Assembly (NCBI GenBank): GCA_016721505.1 | Contig: JADKHX010000006.1 | Span: 1-64,000 of the forward strand | From: Rhodocyclaceae bacterium | GTDB lineage: Bacteria; Pseudomonadota; Gammaproteobacteria; Burkholderiales; Rhodocyclaceae | Length of the DNA stretch: 64,000 nt | Direction: 5' to 3' | In this document: piece after piece, positions 55,299 through 63,494 of the stretch | How the letters are laid out: the number at the start of each line of letters is the position of its first letter | Numbering within the stretch: the first letter of the stretch is position 1 | Notes under the pieces: model-generated | What the model was told of the DNA's origin: nothing | The model's input: the letters and a program-made list of their open reading frames with translations, nothing else | Databases searched by the model: none | Position numbers and translations under genes: made by a program

Positions 55299-55314
55299 TG
55301 GTGCATTTTTCCAG

Positions 55315-58083
55315 TCATTTTTTTTGTTGCTCAAATTGTGCACGCCGCTCAGCCACGCGTAGCAAAGGCAAAACTTCGCAATAGGCAACGCTCGCGTCTG
55401 AATCAAACACCACTGCCGCGCAGCCATCTTTGACTTCAGCAGCGACCACTTTTATGCGCTCGGCCCAGCGCTCGCGCAAAGCATTCCAATCGGCAAATTC
55501 GTCTGCTGGATAACGCTTGCGCTGATCGTCAAGGGCTTTCACTAACGGCAATAAATCGGCAGCCTGCGCGATGCCAATGAATGCTGGATTGTCCGACGTA
55601 ACCCTTGCCAATGCGACGGCCGCGAGCTCACGATCAGGAAACGCCAGCGCGGCGTAGATAGGCAATTGCGGCTCGCTGATGCGCGGCTCCGACCAAGTGT
55701 TGGCCGACACTTTGCGACCGCTTTTGTAATCAATGATGATCAGTCGGCCATCGTCCAATTCATCAATGCGATCAATGATGACGCGCACCGGCAGGCCTTC
55801 GATATTGAGATTGTGTTTTTCTTCACAAGCCAGCACGCGAAACGATCTGCGTTGCGCTTCCAAATCCAGCCAGGTTTGTAGCAGCGCTACTAATCGTTGA
55901 TGCTCCAACTGTCGCAAGCGTGGCGGCAGCGCGGCAATGGCATGGCGCTCATAATTGACCAGCGCGTTTTCAACCGCTGCGCTGACTTCATCGGCGCGCG
56001 TGGCCGCATTCATTTGCAGCAAATCGCTTTGCGCACGATCCCGCCAAAACAGTTCTAAAGCGCTGTGCAACAAGGCACCGCGGGCTTTCGCGTCCAGCCC
56101 GTCAGTTGGTGCTGGTAACACGCCGCTACCGAGTCGATATTGATAAAAACCCCACGCCGGACAGATGGCCTGCGCTTGCAGCAAATGCGTTCCGCCGCGC
56201 ACGCGCTCAGCATCGGTCACAGCGGGGGCGAGTGCGTCGGTGAAGCGCTCCAGCCGTTCATCCGATTTTGATGCTGTTTCCGCAACCGCGACGACCCTTG
56301 TCAGGGTCGTTTTTTTTATCGTCGCAATCAGCGGACTTGCGCGCAATTCCCGTTCGCCCTCGCGGGTGGCTGACGAAAAAACAACTTCATCAGCGCCGTG
56401 CCGCCACAGCGTTTGTATCGCTTGCGCTTGGCTTGCCAAACTATCGGCGCGCGCCGCATTGACTCCGGCGCGACGCTGCATTTCGGCTGGCAATAAAGGA
56501 TTCGGTCGCGGCACAGTCGGCCACGCGCTCTCGATCAATCCCATTACCCACATCGCATCGACCGGCGCGGCGATAGCATCGGTCAAGCTGCATACTTCCA
56601 CCGCCGCTGGCACTCGACGTGGCGCTTGAAAAATTTGGTCGCGACATTGCCGTTGAAGGTGCCGCAACACTACGCTGGAGTCGACGCGGCCAAGCATGGC
56701 ATCAAGTGTGACCAAGTTGGTCAAGCTCTCACGCAATGCGTCGCACGCGGCTTGCTCGGCAGCGATACACGGACGCTCACCCGGCCAGCCGACGGATTCG
56801 AGCAACGCCACAAAATGCACCGCCCATGCACTAGGCAACTGTCGTTTGCTTTGCGCACGCAATTGCTTGGTCGCGTCGACGATGGCCGAAAGGCTCTCAA
56901 ACAAGCGCGGAATATTCAATTCGACATGCAATCGTGTAACCGCCGCATGAATGCTATCCAGCGTCGTCACTGTCGACAAGCGCTCGCGCAAATTCGCTTC
57001 CAATTGCGCACGCCCATCTGCTTCCGACACATCGCCGCTCCATCCGCAAGCACACAGCAGCACACCAAAATCCGCTTGCGCAACGCGGCGCGGATGCACT
57101 AGCAATTGCAACAAGCTCAGTGCCACATTGACCAAGGGTTGATCGGCCAACACCGACGTGCCGATGATTTGGTAATCGCGCTCATGCCCCGCCCAGGCTG
57201 CACCGACCCAATCAGGGTGCAATGCCGCATCCAAAGCCGCAGCCAGCATGCGCTGGCGCACCGGCAAATCGGCCACAGCAATTCGGATGCGAATGGGGGT
57301 GCGACTGTTTTTTGAGGTGCATATGTAGTCGTGTAACTGCTTCGCCGCCCATCGCGCAGCAGCATCGCATTCGGCTTGCGCATCAGCGAGTTCATAACGG
57401 CAAATCTGTGCCGCTTCAGCACTGCCAAGCTCCAGTCGGAACACACGCACGCCGCGCGTTTCCAATGCGACCAACAGTCGCGCCAACATCGGGTCGGGTG
57501 CCATGAATCCGGCGATGCCAATCTGAGTTGGCAAGCCAGTCACACCGCGACTGATGCAGGCGATGCGCCAAGCCAGCGCTTGGGTTTGCGTGCACCAATG
57601 GTTTTTTTCACAAATCGCCGCGACGCTCGCTTGCCAGCGCTCGAACGCCCGCCACTCTTCGGTTTGCATCGCTTCGGGTAGCGTAAGTCGCCACACGTGA
57701 GACAAGTTGCCAGCCTCCATCGCTACCTGCGCCATGCCATCCGTGTCAAACAATTCAGCGGCAACCGCCGACATTTTTGTGTCGGTCAAAATCGTCTGCT
57801 CCCACAAACTACGTTCTTGCAATTTGTTGAGGAAAACACCGGGCACGCTATCCGGTGGAATCTCGCCACGCAGCAAGGCACCGGAACACAAATGCTCCAG
57901 CCACATCGCCATCGTCGCGCTTTGCAAGGCGCGCCAACTTGGCCGACCACTGGCGGCCTGCAAGGCACCGTGGGCGCGGCGCAAATCGGTAGCCAAGCGC
58001 GCGCTATGACAAAGCAACAGCGTGCCTTCGTCGGCAGATAAGTCCGCTAGTTTAACTACCCGTAAATCCTTGCGCAGCATCAT
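55315..58083 (-). CDS. PD-(D/E)XK nuclease-family protein (AddB-like)
   Basis: 922 residues. The N-terminal two thirds resemble an inactivated SF1 helicase of the AddB/probable DNA-repair type. The C-terminal nuclease has IDRIDELDDGRLIIIDYKSGRKV (catalytic Asp and Lys of PD-(D/E)XK). Unlike classical AddB I do not see the four Fe-S cysteines, so the iron-sulfur staple may be absent. A dispersed-repeat copy encodes about residues 652-661 (GSGVLPAPTD), between YQYRLG and GLDAKARGALLH, directly before the nuclease domain. The gene also contains an antisense intrinsic terminator at 56291. Confidence 0.85.
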   Translation of the reverse strand: MMLRKDLRVVKLADLSADEGTLLLCHSARLATDLRRAHGALQAASGRPSWRALQSATMAMWLEHLCSGALLRGEIPPDSVPGVFLNKLQERSLWEQTILTDTKMSAVAAELFDTDGMAQVAMEAGNLSHVWRLTLPEAMQTEEWRAFERWQASVAAICEKNHWCTQTQALAWRIACISRGVTGLPTQIGIAGFMAPDPMLARLLVALETRGVRVFRLELGSAEAAQICRYELADAQAECDAAARWAAKQLHDYICTSKNSRTPIRIRIAVADLPVRQRMLAAALDAALHPDWVGAAWAGHERDYQIIGTSVLADQPLVNVALSLLQLLVHPRRVAQADFGVLLCACGWSGDVSEADGRAQLEANLRERLSTVTTLDSIHAAVTRLHVELNIPRLFESLSAIVDATKQLRAQSKRQLPSAWAVHFVALLESVGWPGERPCIAAEQAACDALRESLTNLVTLDAMLGRVDSSVVLRHLQRQCRDQIFQAPRRVPAAVEVCSLTDAIAAPVDAMWVMGLIESAWPTVPRPNPLLPAEMQRRAGVNAARADSLASQAQAIQTLWRHGADEVVFSSATREGERELRASPLIATIKKTTLTRVVAVAETASKSDERLERFTDALAPAVTDAERVRGGTHLLQAQAICPAWGFYQYRLGSGVLPAPTDGLDAKARGALLHSALELFWRDRAQSDLLQMNAATRADEVSAAVENALVNYERHAIAALPPRLRQLEHQRLVALLQTWLDLEAQRRSFRVLACEEKHNLNIEGLPVRVIIDRIDELDDGRLIIIDYKSGRKVSANTWSEPRISEPQLPIYAALAFPDRELAAVALARVTSDNPAFIGIAQAADLLPLVKALDDQRKRYPADEFADWNALRERWAERIKVVAAEVKDGCAAVVFDSDASVAYCEVLPLLRVAERRAQFEQQKK
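56100..56127 (+). repeat. Short dispersed element, in frame in the AddB-like gene
   Basis: CGTCAGTTGGTGCTGG then TAACACGCCGCT: two to three mismatches. Reverse-orientation reading is SGVLPAPTD. Confidence 0.88.
56291..56317 (+). terminator. Perfect intrinsic terminator, antisense inside the AddB-like gene
   Basis: ACGACCCT (56291-56298), loop TGTC, AGGGTCGT (56303-56310) and a run of eight T (56310-56317): a textbook rho-independent terminator for plus-strand transcription. The host gene is on the minus strand, where the same bases encode KKTTLTRVV. Confidence 0.65.
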
Positions 58084-58102
58084 CCGCGATATGTCATGGA
58101 AG

Positions 58103-58222
58103 CTAGCCCACTAACGGCAAACACATCGCGCCGAGTGCGCACAAGCTGGTGGTGAAAACGAAAACCGCCGCATCGGCGTGCTGAGTTAAGTAAGTTAGCG
58201 CGGTTGGAACATTGGCAAACAT
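58103..58222 (-). CDS. Putative small membrane protein (39 aa)
   Basis: An ATG at 58222 preceded by AGGAGGAAATC, a near-perfect ribosome binding site, opens a 39-codon frame ending TAG at 58103. The peptide starts MFANVPTALTYL and continues with a hydrophobic stretch (AAVFVFTTSLCALGAMCLPLVG) long enough for one membrane helix. It lies between rmuC (46 bases upstream) and the AddB-like gene (20 bases downstream). I do not recognise it. The ribosome site and start codon fall in the 3' arm of a perfect 9-bp inverted repeat, suggesting translational control. Confidence 0.5.
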   Translation of the reverse strand: MFANVPTALTYLTQHADAAVFVFTTSLCALGAMCLPLVG

Positions 58223-58250
58223 GATTTCCTCCTGTGATAAAGGAAATCAT
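58221..58250 (-). promoter_or_regulatory. Hairpin covering the start of the 39-aa ORF
   Basis: On the minus strand ATGATTTCC, a 12-base loop TTTATCACAGGA, then GGAAATCAT: perfect 9-bp arms. The 3' arm includes part of the ribosome site and the first two bases of the ATG at 58222, so folding would block initiation. Confidence 0.45.
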
Positions 58251-58267
58251 TTTGATGACCGCAAGGC

Positions 58268-59641
58268 TCATGACGTGAGCTTGTCCGACGAATTTGCATT
58301 CGTGTCTGCAGCAGCAAGCAAAAACTCTTCTGCCTGCAAATCGCGCGGCAACATTTCGATGGGCGCGAGGTCGCGAATTTCTTTGCCTTCTGGCGCGACC
58401 TTCAAATCGCGAAATTTGCGCGCGGTGACCAACACGCGCTGCTCCATCGAGGCAACCGATTTGTTGTAGGCCGACACCGCATCCTGCAAATTCTTGCCGA
58501 CACCGACCCAGTGGTCGCCAAGTACTGCAATCCGCTCATACAACTCACGCCCCAATGCGCTGATGCGTTCGGCGTTTTCGGTGAGTGCTTGTTGCGTCCA
58601 ACCGTAAGCCACCGCTCGCAATAGGGCAATCAGCGTAGTTGGTGTAGCGAGTATCACTTTCGCGTCGACACCTGCTTCTATTAAGGCCGGATCGGCTTCC
58701 AACGCTGCTGAATAAAAAGTCTCGCCGGGTAAAAACAGTACGACAAAATCGGGCGATGGCCGGAACTGTTCCCAATAAGATTTTTGTCCGAGCTTTTTCA
58801 AATGGTCGCGTACCTGTCGCGCGTGGTCGAGCAACTTGCGTTTCTTTTCTTCCTCGTCATTGGTTTCAAGTGCCTCAAGGTAGGCCGCCAACGGCGCTTT
58901 GGCATCGACCACAATATTTTTTCCACCGGGTAGTCGCACAATCATGTCAGGCCGTAGGCGACCGTCTTCGGTGGTCACATTGGCTTGCTCATAAAAATCG
59001 CAATGATCGAGCATGCCGGCCATTTCGACCACGCGTTTAAGCTGCAACTCCCCCCAACGTCCGCGCGTTTGCGGTGCGCGTAATGCCTTGACCAGGTTGC
59101 CGGTCTCAGCACGCAGCGCGACTTGCGCATCTGCCATTGCACGCACCTGCTCGGTCAGCGTCGCATAGGCATCGACGCGGGATTTTTCTATGCCTTGGAT
59201 TTGCAGCTCGAATTTTTCCAGCGACAATTTCACCGGCGCGACCAATTCACCTATTGCGGTTTGGCGCTTTTCCAACTCGGCTTTGGCCACCGTTTGTTGC
59301 GCTTCGAGGGAGGCACGTGCAAGCTCAAGAAATGATTGATTGTTCTTCGCCAGGGCGTCGGTCGAAATGATTTTGAATGCATCGCCAAAACTCGCACGCG
59401 CTGCTTCGAGCGTGGCTTGGCGTTCAGCAAACATGATCTGATCTTTTTCTAGCTCAGTTTGCAAGCTGGCACAGCGAATCGCCAAGGCGGATTTTTCATC
59501 GCGCAGCTTGGCGAGCTCATCACTCACCTGCGTCAAGCGCTGCTGCAAATCGCGCGTGCGCGCCGACAAGGCCAACGCCACCAGCCCTCCGCCCGCCGCC
59601 AAACTCACCACGCCCACAACCAATGCCCACATCAAGTCCAT
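58268..59641 (-). CDS. rmuC: DNA recombination protein RmuC
   Basis: Predicted nuclease limiting inversions at short inverted repeats. 457 residues. N-terminal membrane helix (about 5-25), a long coiled coil (about 28-170) and the RmuC core (TRGRWGELQLKRVVEMAGM, MIVRLPGGKNIVVDAKAPLAAY, FLPGETFYSAALE, ATPTTLIALLRAVAYGW). Ribosome site GGAG. Its activity toward inverted repeats is of note in a genome carrying a hairpin-forming repeat family (inference only). Confidence 0.95.
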   Translation of the reverse strand: MDLMWALVVGVVSLAAGGGLVALALSARTRDLQQRLTQVSDELAKLRDEKSALAIRCASLQTELEKDQIMFAERQATLEAARASFGDAFKIISTDALAKNNQSFLELARASLEAQQTVAKAELEKRQTAIGELVAPVKLSLEKFELQIQGIEKSRVDAYATLTEQVRAMADAQVALRAETGNLVKALRAPQTRGRWGELQLKRVVEMAGMLDHCDFYEQANVTTEDGRLRPDMIVRLPGGKNIVVDAKAPLAAYLEALETNDEEEKKRKLLDHARQVRDHLKKLGQKSYWEQFRPSPDFVVLFLPGETFYSAALEADPALIEAGVDAKVILATPTTLIALLRAVAYGWTQQALTENAERISALGRELYERIAVLGDHWVGVGKNLQDAVSAYNKSVASMEQRVLVTARKFRDLKVAPEGKEIRDLAPIEMLPRDLQAEEFLLAAADTNANSSDKLTS

Positions 59642-59725
59642 TGCCTACTCCAAATCGCATTCATAAATGAGAGTATCACCTAGAAGCGGCTCACCAGATG
59701 ACACTGGCAAGGATGTCCTTGGCTG

Positions 59726-60349
59726 CTAGCAACGACCTGCCGCATGCATCGCGCGATAGATCCGCAAAGCCACATGTGCATCGTCTGCGGCGTACAAAAG
59801 TTGGCTGTCATTCAGCGCTGAGCGCGCCCAGTTTGACGTCGATATTCGACGTGATTTTTGTAGCTTTTGCCCAAAGCAACGCGCCACCGCCGTACGCGCA
59901 CCGATGGTATTTTTTTCGCCTTCGTTGCGTAATGCACGAGCCAAATCCAGTGTGTGCATCAACGAAATTTCAAATCTCACCAGCAACAGATGTTTGTCGC
60001 CGTCCAAACCAAAACCGACTTTCAGAATCGATGACGACTCCAGCACCGCTTTAACGCCATCCATGCCAAATGGCCGCCAAGTCTGGAACAAGTAGGCTTT
60101 GGAATCAGTCGCCAGCTGAATTAAATGCGGCCCGGTCGATACCTCACCTTTGGCAAAAGTCGGCTTGGATTCGGTATCGAATCCCACCGCGTCGGCCGCG
60201 AGCAATGCCTTAATTGCGACATCGGCACGCGCTTGCGTATCCACCAAAACCACGTCATCGAGCGTAAGGCCCTGATACGGTGGTAACGGCGGCGACTCAG
60301 GCAAGGTGTTTCCGGCCGGGGTGGTATCGATTGTGGTGGGGTCGGTCAT
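59726..60349 (-). CDS. 3'-5' exonuclease, RNase D/DEDDy type
   Basis: 207 residues. DEDD motifs: Asp58 and Glu60 in GFDTESKPTF, Asp in the DLARAL region, and the C-terminal YAADDAHVALRIY (Tyr and Asp). One domain only, with no HRDC, so not full RNase D. It is close to the stand-alone exonuclease-domain proteins of unknown substrate. The first 25 residues are Pro/Thr rich and non-conserved. Confidence 0.85.
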   Translation of the reverse strand: MTDPTTIDTTPAGNTLPESPPLPPYQGLTLDDVVLVDTQARADVAIKALLAADAVGFDTESKPTFAKGEVSTGPHLIQLATDSKAYLFQTWRPFGMDGVKAVLESSSILKVGFGLDGDKHLLLVRFEISLMHTLDLARALRNEGEKNTIGARTAVARCFGQKLQKSRRISTSNWARSALNDSQLLYAADDAHVALRIYRAMHAAGRC

Positions 60350-60448
60350 GGAATTGCTAGGTTCTGATCACAAAGGCCGCTAAGCTGGATTGCTCGGTTA
60401 AGCGTATCATGCTACCTGCTGAATTTACTTATAACTGACGATACCCCC

Positions 60449-60703
60449 ATGACTCCGGAAATTATCGACGACACCCGACCGGTGACTAAATTTTGTTACC
60501 ACTGCCGTTCGCATCATCCCATTGAGGAGATGCGGCAGATTTCGACCAAGACTGGAAAGCGCTGGCGCTGCATACGTAGCATCGAAGCGACCCAAAAAGG
60601 TCCCGAAGCCCGCGCTGAATTTGGTCGTCGCGTCTCGGAAATGAACACCACCGAATCCAAAAATCATGCGCGACGCATGAACGAACTACGGCAAGATAAG
60701 TAA
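60449..60703 (+). CDS. Small CxxC protein (possible zinc ribbon)
   Basis: 84 residues. Cys16 and Cys19 (FCYHC), His22-His23 and Cys41 (WRCIRS) could form a zinc site; the C-terminal half is highly charged and probably helical (EFGRRVSEMNTTESKNHARRM). Nucleic-acid binding is plausible but not shown. Divergent from the exonuclease, 99 bases apart. No clear ribosome site. Confidence 0.6.
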   Translation: MTPEIIDDTRPVTKFCYHCRSHHPIEEMRQISTKTGKRWRCIRSIEATQKGPEARAEFGRRVSEMNTTESKNHARRMNELRQDK

Positions 60704-60720
60704 GCTCCCCGGCACGCCAA

Positions 60721-60818
60721 TTCAACGGCGGCGTAGCAGGGAATTCGCAAAGCATGCTTTGCGCCTGCGTAGCGGGTCGGCTGTGCAAAGTCGACACTGC
60801 ACCCCAGCACCAACTGGG
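60721..60818 (-). repeat. Long dispersed element (about 98 bp) downstream of the adh gene
   Basis: On the minus strand it begins CCCAGTTGGTGCTGG and ends GCTACGCCGCCGTTGAA. Internal stem CGCAAAGCA / TGCTTTGCG is perfect. Nearly identical to the copy at 47341 over its central 60 bases. It lies between convergent genes (CxxC protein and adh), as does the copy at 32099, and may act as a terminator there. Confidence 0.88.
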
Positions 60819-60825
60819 TTTTTTG

Positions 60826-61953
60826 CTAGTCAAAACACACAATTTGGCGCACTACCGTGCCTTGCGCCAGTCGGTCAAATCCTTCGTTGATTTCGTCCAA
60901 GCGTATCGTTCCGCTCATCAATCTATCCACCGGCAGTCGTCCGCGTTGAAATAGCGCGATGTACCGCGGCAAATCACGCACTGGCACACAAGTCCCAATA
61001 TAGCTGCCTTTCACTGTGCGTTCCTCGGCCACCAGATTCACCATCGGCAAGGCAAAGGTCGCTGTAGGCGGCGGCAGGCCTGCCGTAATCGTCGTACCAC
61101 CGCGCCGCGTGATCCGATAAGCGGTGTCGAACGCGCGAATTGAACCGGCCATTTCAAATACCGTCTCCAGTCCACCCTTGGTGGCCGCACGCACGGCATC
61201 CACGCAATCCGCATCGGCTGCATCGAAAGCATGTGTCGCGCCTAGCTCCAAAGCCAAAGCACGCTTCTCTGGCGACAAATCAATTGCCACAATTTCCCGC
61301 GCACCAGCAGCCCGAGCGCCTAACAACGCCGCTAATCCAACGCCGCCCAAGCCCACCACCGCTACGCTGGCACCCGCTTGCACACGCCCGGTATTAACCA
61401 CAGCGCCTACGCCGGTGAGCACCGCGCAGCCGAATAGGGCGGCATGCTCAAACGGCAAATCCCTATCTACTTTGACCAAACTACGCCGTGACACTGTCGC
61501 ATATTCGGCGAAGGCTGAACAACCCAAATGATGGTTGACCACCCCTAAATCGTTGCTGATGCGCCGTGAACCAGAGAGCAAAGTTCCCGCACCATTGGCC
61601 ACCGCACCCGGCTCGCACAAGGCTGGCCGGCCTTCAGCGCAGGTCGGGCAATGCCCGCAGCTGGGTACAAATACCATCACCACATGATCGCCCACGGCTA
61701 AGTCATTTACGCCTTCGCCGAGCGCCTCGACTACGCCCGCAGCTTCATGTCCTAAGGCCATCGGCATTGGTCGTGGCCGGTCGCTGTTAATGACGGACAA
61801 ATCCGAGTGGCACAGACCCGCTGCGCGTATCTTCACTAACACCTCGCCCTGCCCGGGTGGCGCAAGCTCGACCATCTCAACACTCAAAGGTTTGGACACT
61901 GCATACGGCGCAGGCAGCCCCATTTCACGCAACACGGCAGCACGGATTTTCAT
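60826..61953 (-). CDS. Zinc-dependent alcohol dehydrogenase (class III-like)
   Basis: 375 residues. Catalytic zinc ligands Cys48 (LCHSD), His69 and Glu70 (GHEAAG) and the Cys in FGCAVLTG. The structural zinc has all four Cys (99, 102, 105, 113 in CGHCPTCAEGRPALC). NAD site VVGLGGVGLAALLGARAAGA. Long-chain zinc ADH family related to glutathione-dependent formaldehyde dehydrogenase; substrate unknown. It overlaps def by four bases at its start. Confidence 0.88.
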   Translation of the reverse strand: MKIRAAVLREMGLPAPYAVSKPLSVEMVELAPPGQGEVLVKIRAAGLCHSDLSVINSDRPRPMPMALGHEAAGVVEALGEGVNDLAVGDHVVMVFVPSCGHCPTCAEGRPALCEPGAVANGAGTLLSGSRRISNDLGVVNHHLGCSAFAEYATVSRRSLVKVDRDLPFEHAALFGCAVLTGVGAVVNTGRVQAGASVAVVGLGGVGLAALLGARAAGAREIVAIDLSPEKRALALELGATHAFDAADADCVDAVRAATKGGLETVFEMAGSIRAFDTAYRITRRGGTTITAGLPPPTATFALPMVNLVAEERTVKGSYIGTCVPVRDLPRYIALFQRGRLPVDRLMSGTIRLDEINEGFDRLAQGTVVRQIVCFD

Positions 61954-62525
61954 GAATTGTCCTTTTCGTTTTGTATATCGTGAGTTGATGTCTCAGTTGG
62001 TGTTGGTAACACGCCGTTAGAGATTTCATCCGCAAAGCCAAACTGCGAAAAGTCGGTTATCCGCATCGGATACAAAATTCCATCGAGGTGATCGCACTCA
62101 TGCTGCACAACACGCGCGTGAAAACCATCGACTTCACGCGAAAAATGCTTCCCGTGCTCATCGAATCCTGAGTACCGCAACGCACGCCAACGCGGCACGA
62201 CGCCGCGCAAACCAGGGACTGACAAGCAACCTTCCCAGCCATCTTCAACATCTCCGCCAAGCGGCTCTATGACTGGGTTTATGAGTACCGTCCCCGGGAC
62301 TGGCGAAGCATCGGGATAACGCGGATTGACATCGTCGCTCCCGAAAATCACTACCCGCAAATCGACCCCGATTTGTGGCGCGGCCAGCCCTGCCCCATCC
62401 AGATGCGCCATCGTATCGCGCATATCTCGTAACAGCGCCGAAAGCTCAACTGAATCGAAATCCAACACCGGTAGCGCCACCCGCAACAAGCGCGCATCAC
62501 CCATCCGTAGCACTGGCTTAATCAT
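61950..62525 (-). CDS. def: Peptide deformylase
   Basis: Removes the N-formyl group from nascent proteins. 191 residues. Motif 1 GAGLAAPQIG (44-53), motif 2 EGCLSVPG (Cys100) and motif 3 HECDH (142-146): complete metal site. The conserved core ends near residue 160. Residues 168-178 (SNGVLPTPTET) come from a dispersed-repeat copy in the C-terminal tail. Overlaps the phosphorylase gene upstream by four bases. As this genome shows no other def in the window, whether this is the housekeeping copy is open. Confidence 0.95.
   Translation of the reverse strand: MIKPVLRMGDARLLRVALPVLDFDSVELSALLRDMRDTMAHLDGAGLAAPQIGVDLRVVIFGSDDVNPRYPDASPVPGTVLINPVIEPLGGDVEDGWEGCLSVPGLRGVVPRWRALRYSGFDEHGKHFSREVDGFHARVVQHECDHLDGILYPMRITDFSQFGFADEISNGVLPTPTETSTHDIQNEKDNS
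61992..62020 (+). repeat. Short dispersed element, in frame in def
   Basis: CTCAGTTGGTGTTGG then TAACACGCCGTTAG: three mismatches from consensus. Reverse-orientation reading is SNGVLPTPTE in the tail of peptide deformylase. Confidence 0.88.
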
Positions 62526-63259
62526 GGCAACTCCAAGTGTTCGATCACGCGTCGCACACGGCCCATCGCCAACTGCAACGCTGCTTCAATCTGATCAAAT
62601 TTGATTGCCTTGGCGGAATCGTGCCGCCCTGCCGCCCAATTCGCCACCACGCATAGCGCGGCATATGGCAATCCCGCCTCGCGCGCCAATGCCGCCTCGG
62701 GCATGCCGGTCATGCCGACAATGGATGCACCATCGCGCTCCAATCGATTAATCTCTGCCGCCGTTTCAAGCCGCGGTCCTTGGGTCGCCGCGTAAACGCC
62801 ACCGTCGCTGAGCGGCTCTTCGCATCGATTTGCCGCCATCAGAATTGCTTGACGCACTGCTTGGTCATATGGCTTAGTGAAATCGATATGTACTACCTGC
62901 GAAGGCGAGGCATCCTGATAGCTCGATTCACGTCCCCAGGTGTAATCAATTATTTGATCGGGCACCACCAATGCCCCTGGCCCCAAATCGGCACGAATCC
63001 CGCCCACCGAAGCCACTGAAACTATCCATGTCGCCCCGGCGCGACGCAGCGCGTCGATATTGGCGCGGTAGTTCACCAAGTGCGGCGGTATGGTGTGGCC
63101 ATAGCCATGACGAGGGACAAATACGGTTTCCTGTCCTGCCAATTTGCCAAACACCAAGGGGCCGGAAGGTTCGCCCCAAGCCGTGCGCATGACTTCGCGG
63201 TGAGCCACGTCTAGATTGGCAAGCTGGGTAAGACCACTGCCACCGATGATGCCAAGCAT
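62522..63259 (-). CDS. S-methyl-5'-thioinosine/methylthioadenosine phosphorylase-type PNP family protein
   Basis: Phosphorolysis of methylthio-nucleosides in methionine salvage. 245 residues. N-terminal LGIIGGSGLTQL phosphate site, FVPRHGYGHTIPPHLVNYRANI, VASVGGI, QGPRLETAAEI and VGMTGMPEAALAREAGLPYA are PNP class signatures. The NWAAG segment (VVANWAAGRH) recalls the methylthioinosine phosphorylase subgroup. The ATG at 63259 has AGGAGATTT upstream. It is the first gene of the phosphorylase-def-adh unit. Confidence 0.85.
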   Translation of the reverse strand: MLGIIGGSGLTQLANLDVAHREVMRTAWGEPSGPLVFGKLAGQETVFVPRHGYGHTIPPHLVNYRANIDALRRAGATWIVSVASVGGIRADLGPGALVVPDQIIDYTWGRESSYQDASPSQVVHIDFTKPYDQAVRQAILMAANRCEEPLSDGGVYAATQGPRLETAAEINRLERDGASIVGMTGMPEAALAREAGLPYAALCVVANWAAGRHDSAKAIKFDQIEAALQLAMGRVRRVIEHLELP

Positions 63260-63494
63260 TGAAATCTCCTGCAAAATCAAATTTATGCGTCACGCCGTGC
63301 TAAAATGCGCGCCGCGTTTTGTGTCTCGTGTGTTTCGTGATTGTGTCGTGTCATTGGGTGGCTTTACCCGCAAATCGACGACCAATTGGACACCAACGTC
63401 TCCCACAATTTTGCATCATTTTTTGTTGAATTTTGTTTTGCTTTAGTTTGGTCATTTGACCAACGCTTTCTTTCTCTATTTCAGGTAACGCTTT

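Noticed and set aside
63278..63306. Promoter of typA around TAAAAT at 63301
   Set aside because: No acceptable -35 box at 16-18 bases, so not listed as a feature.
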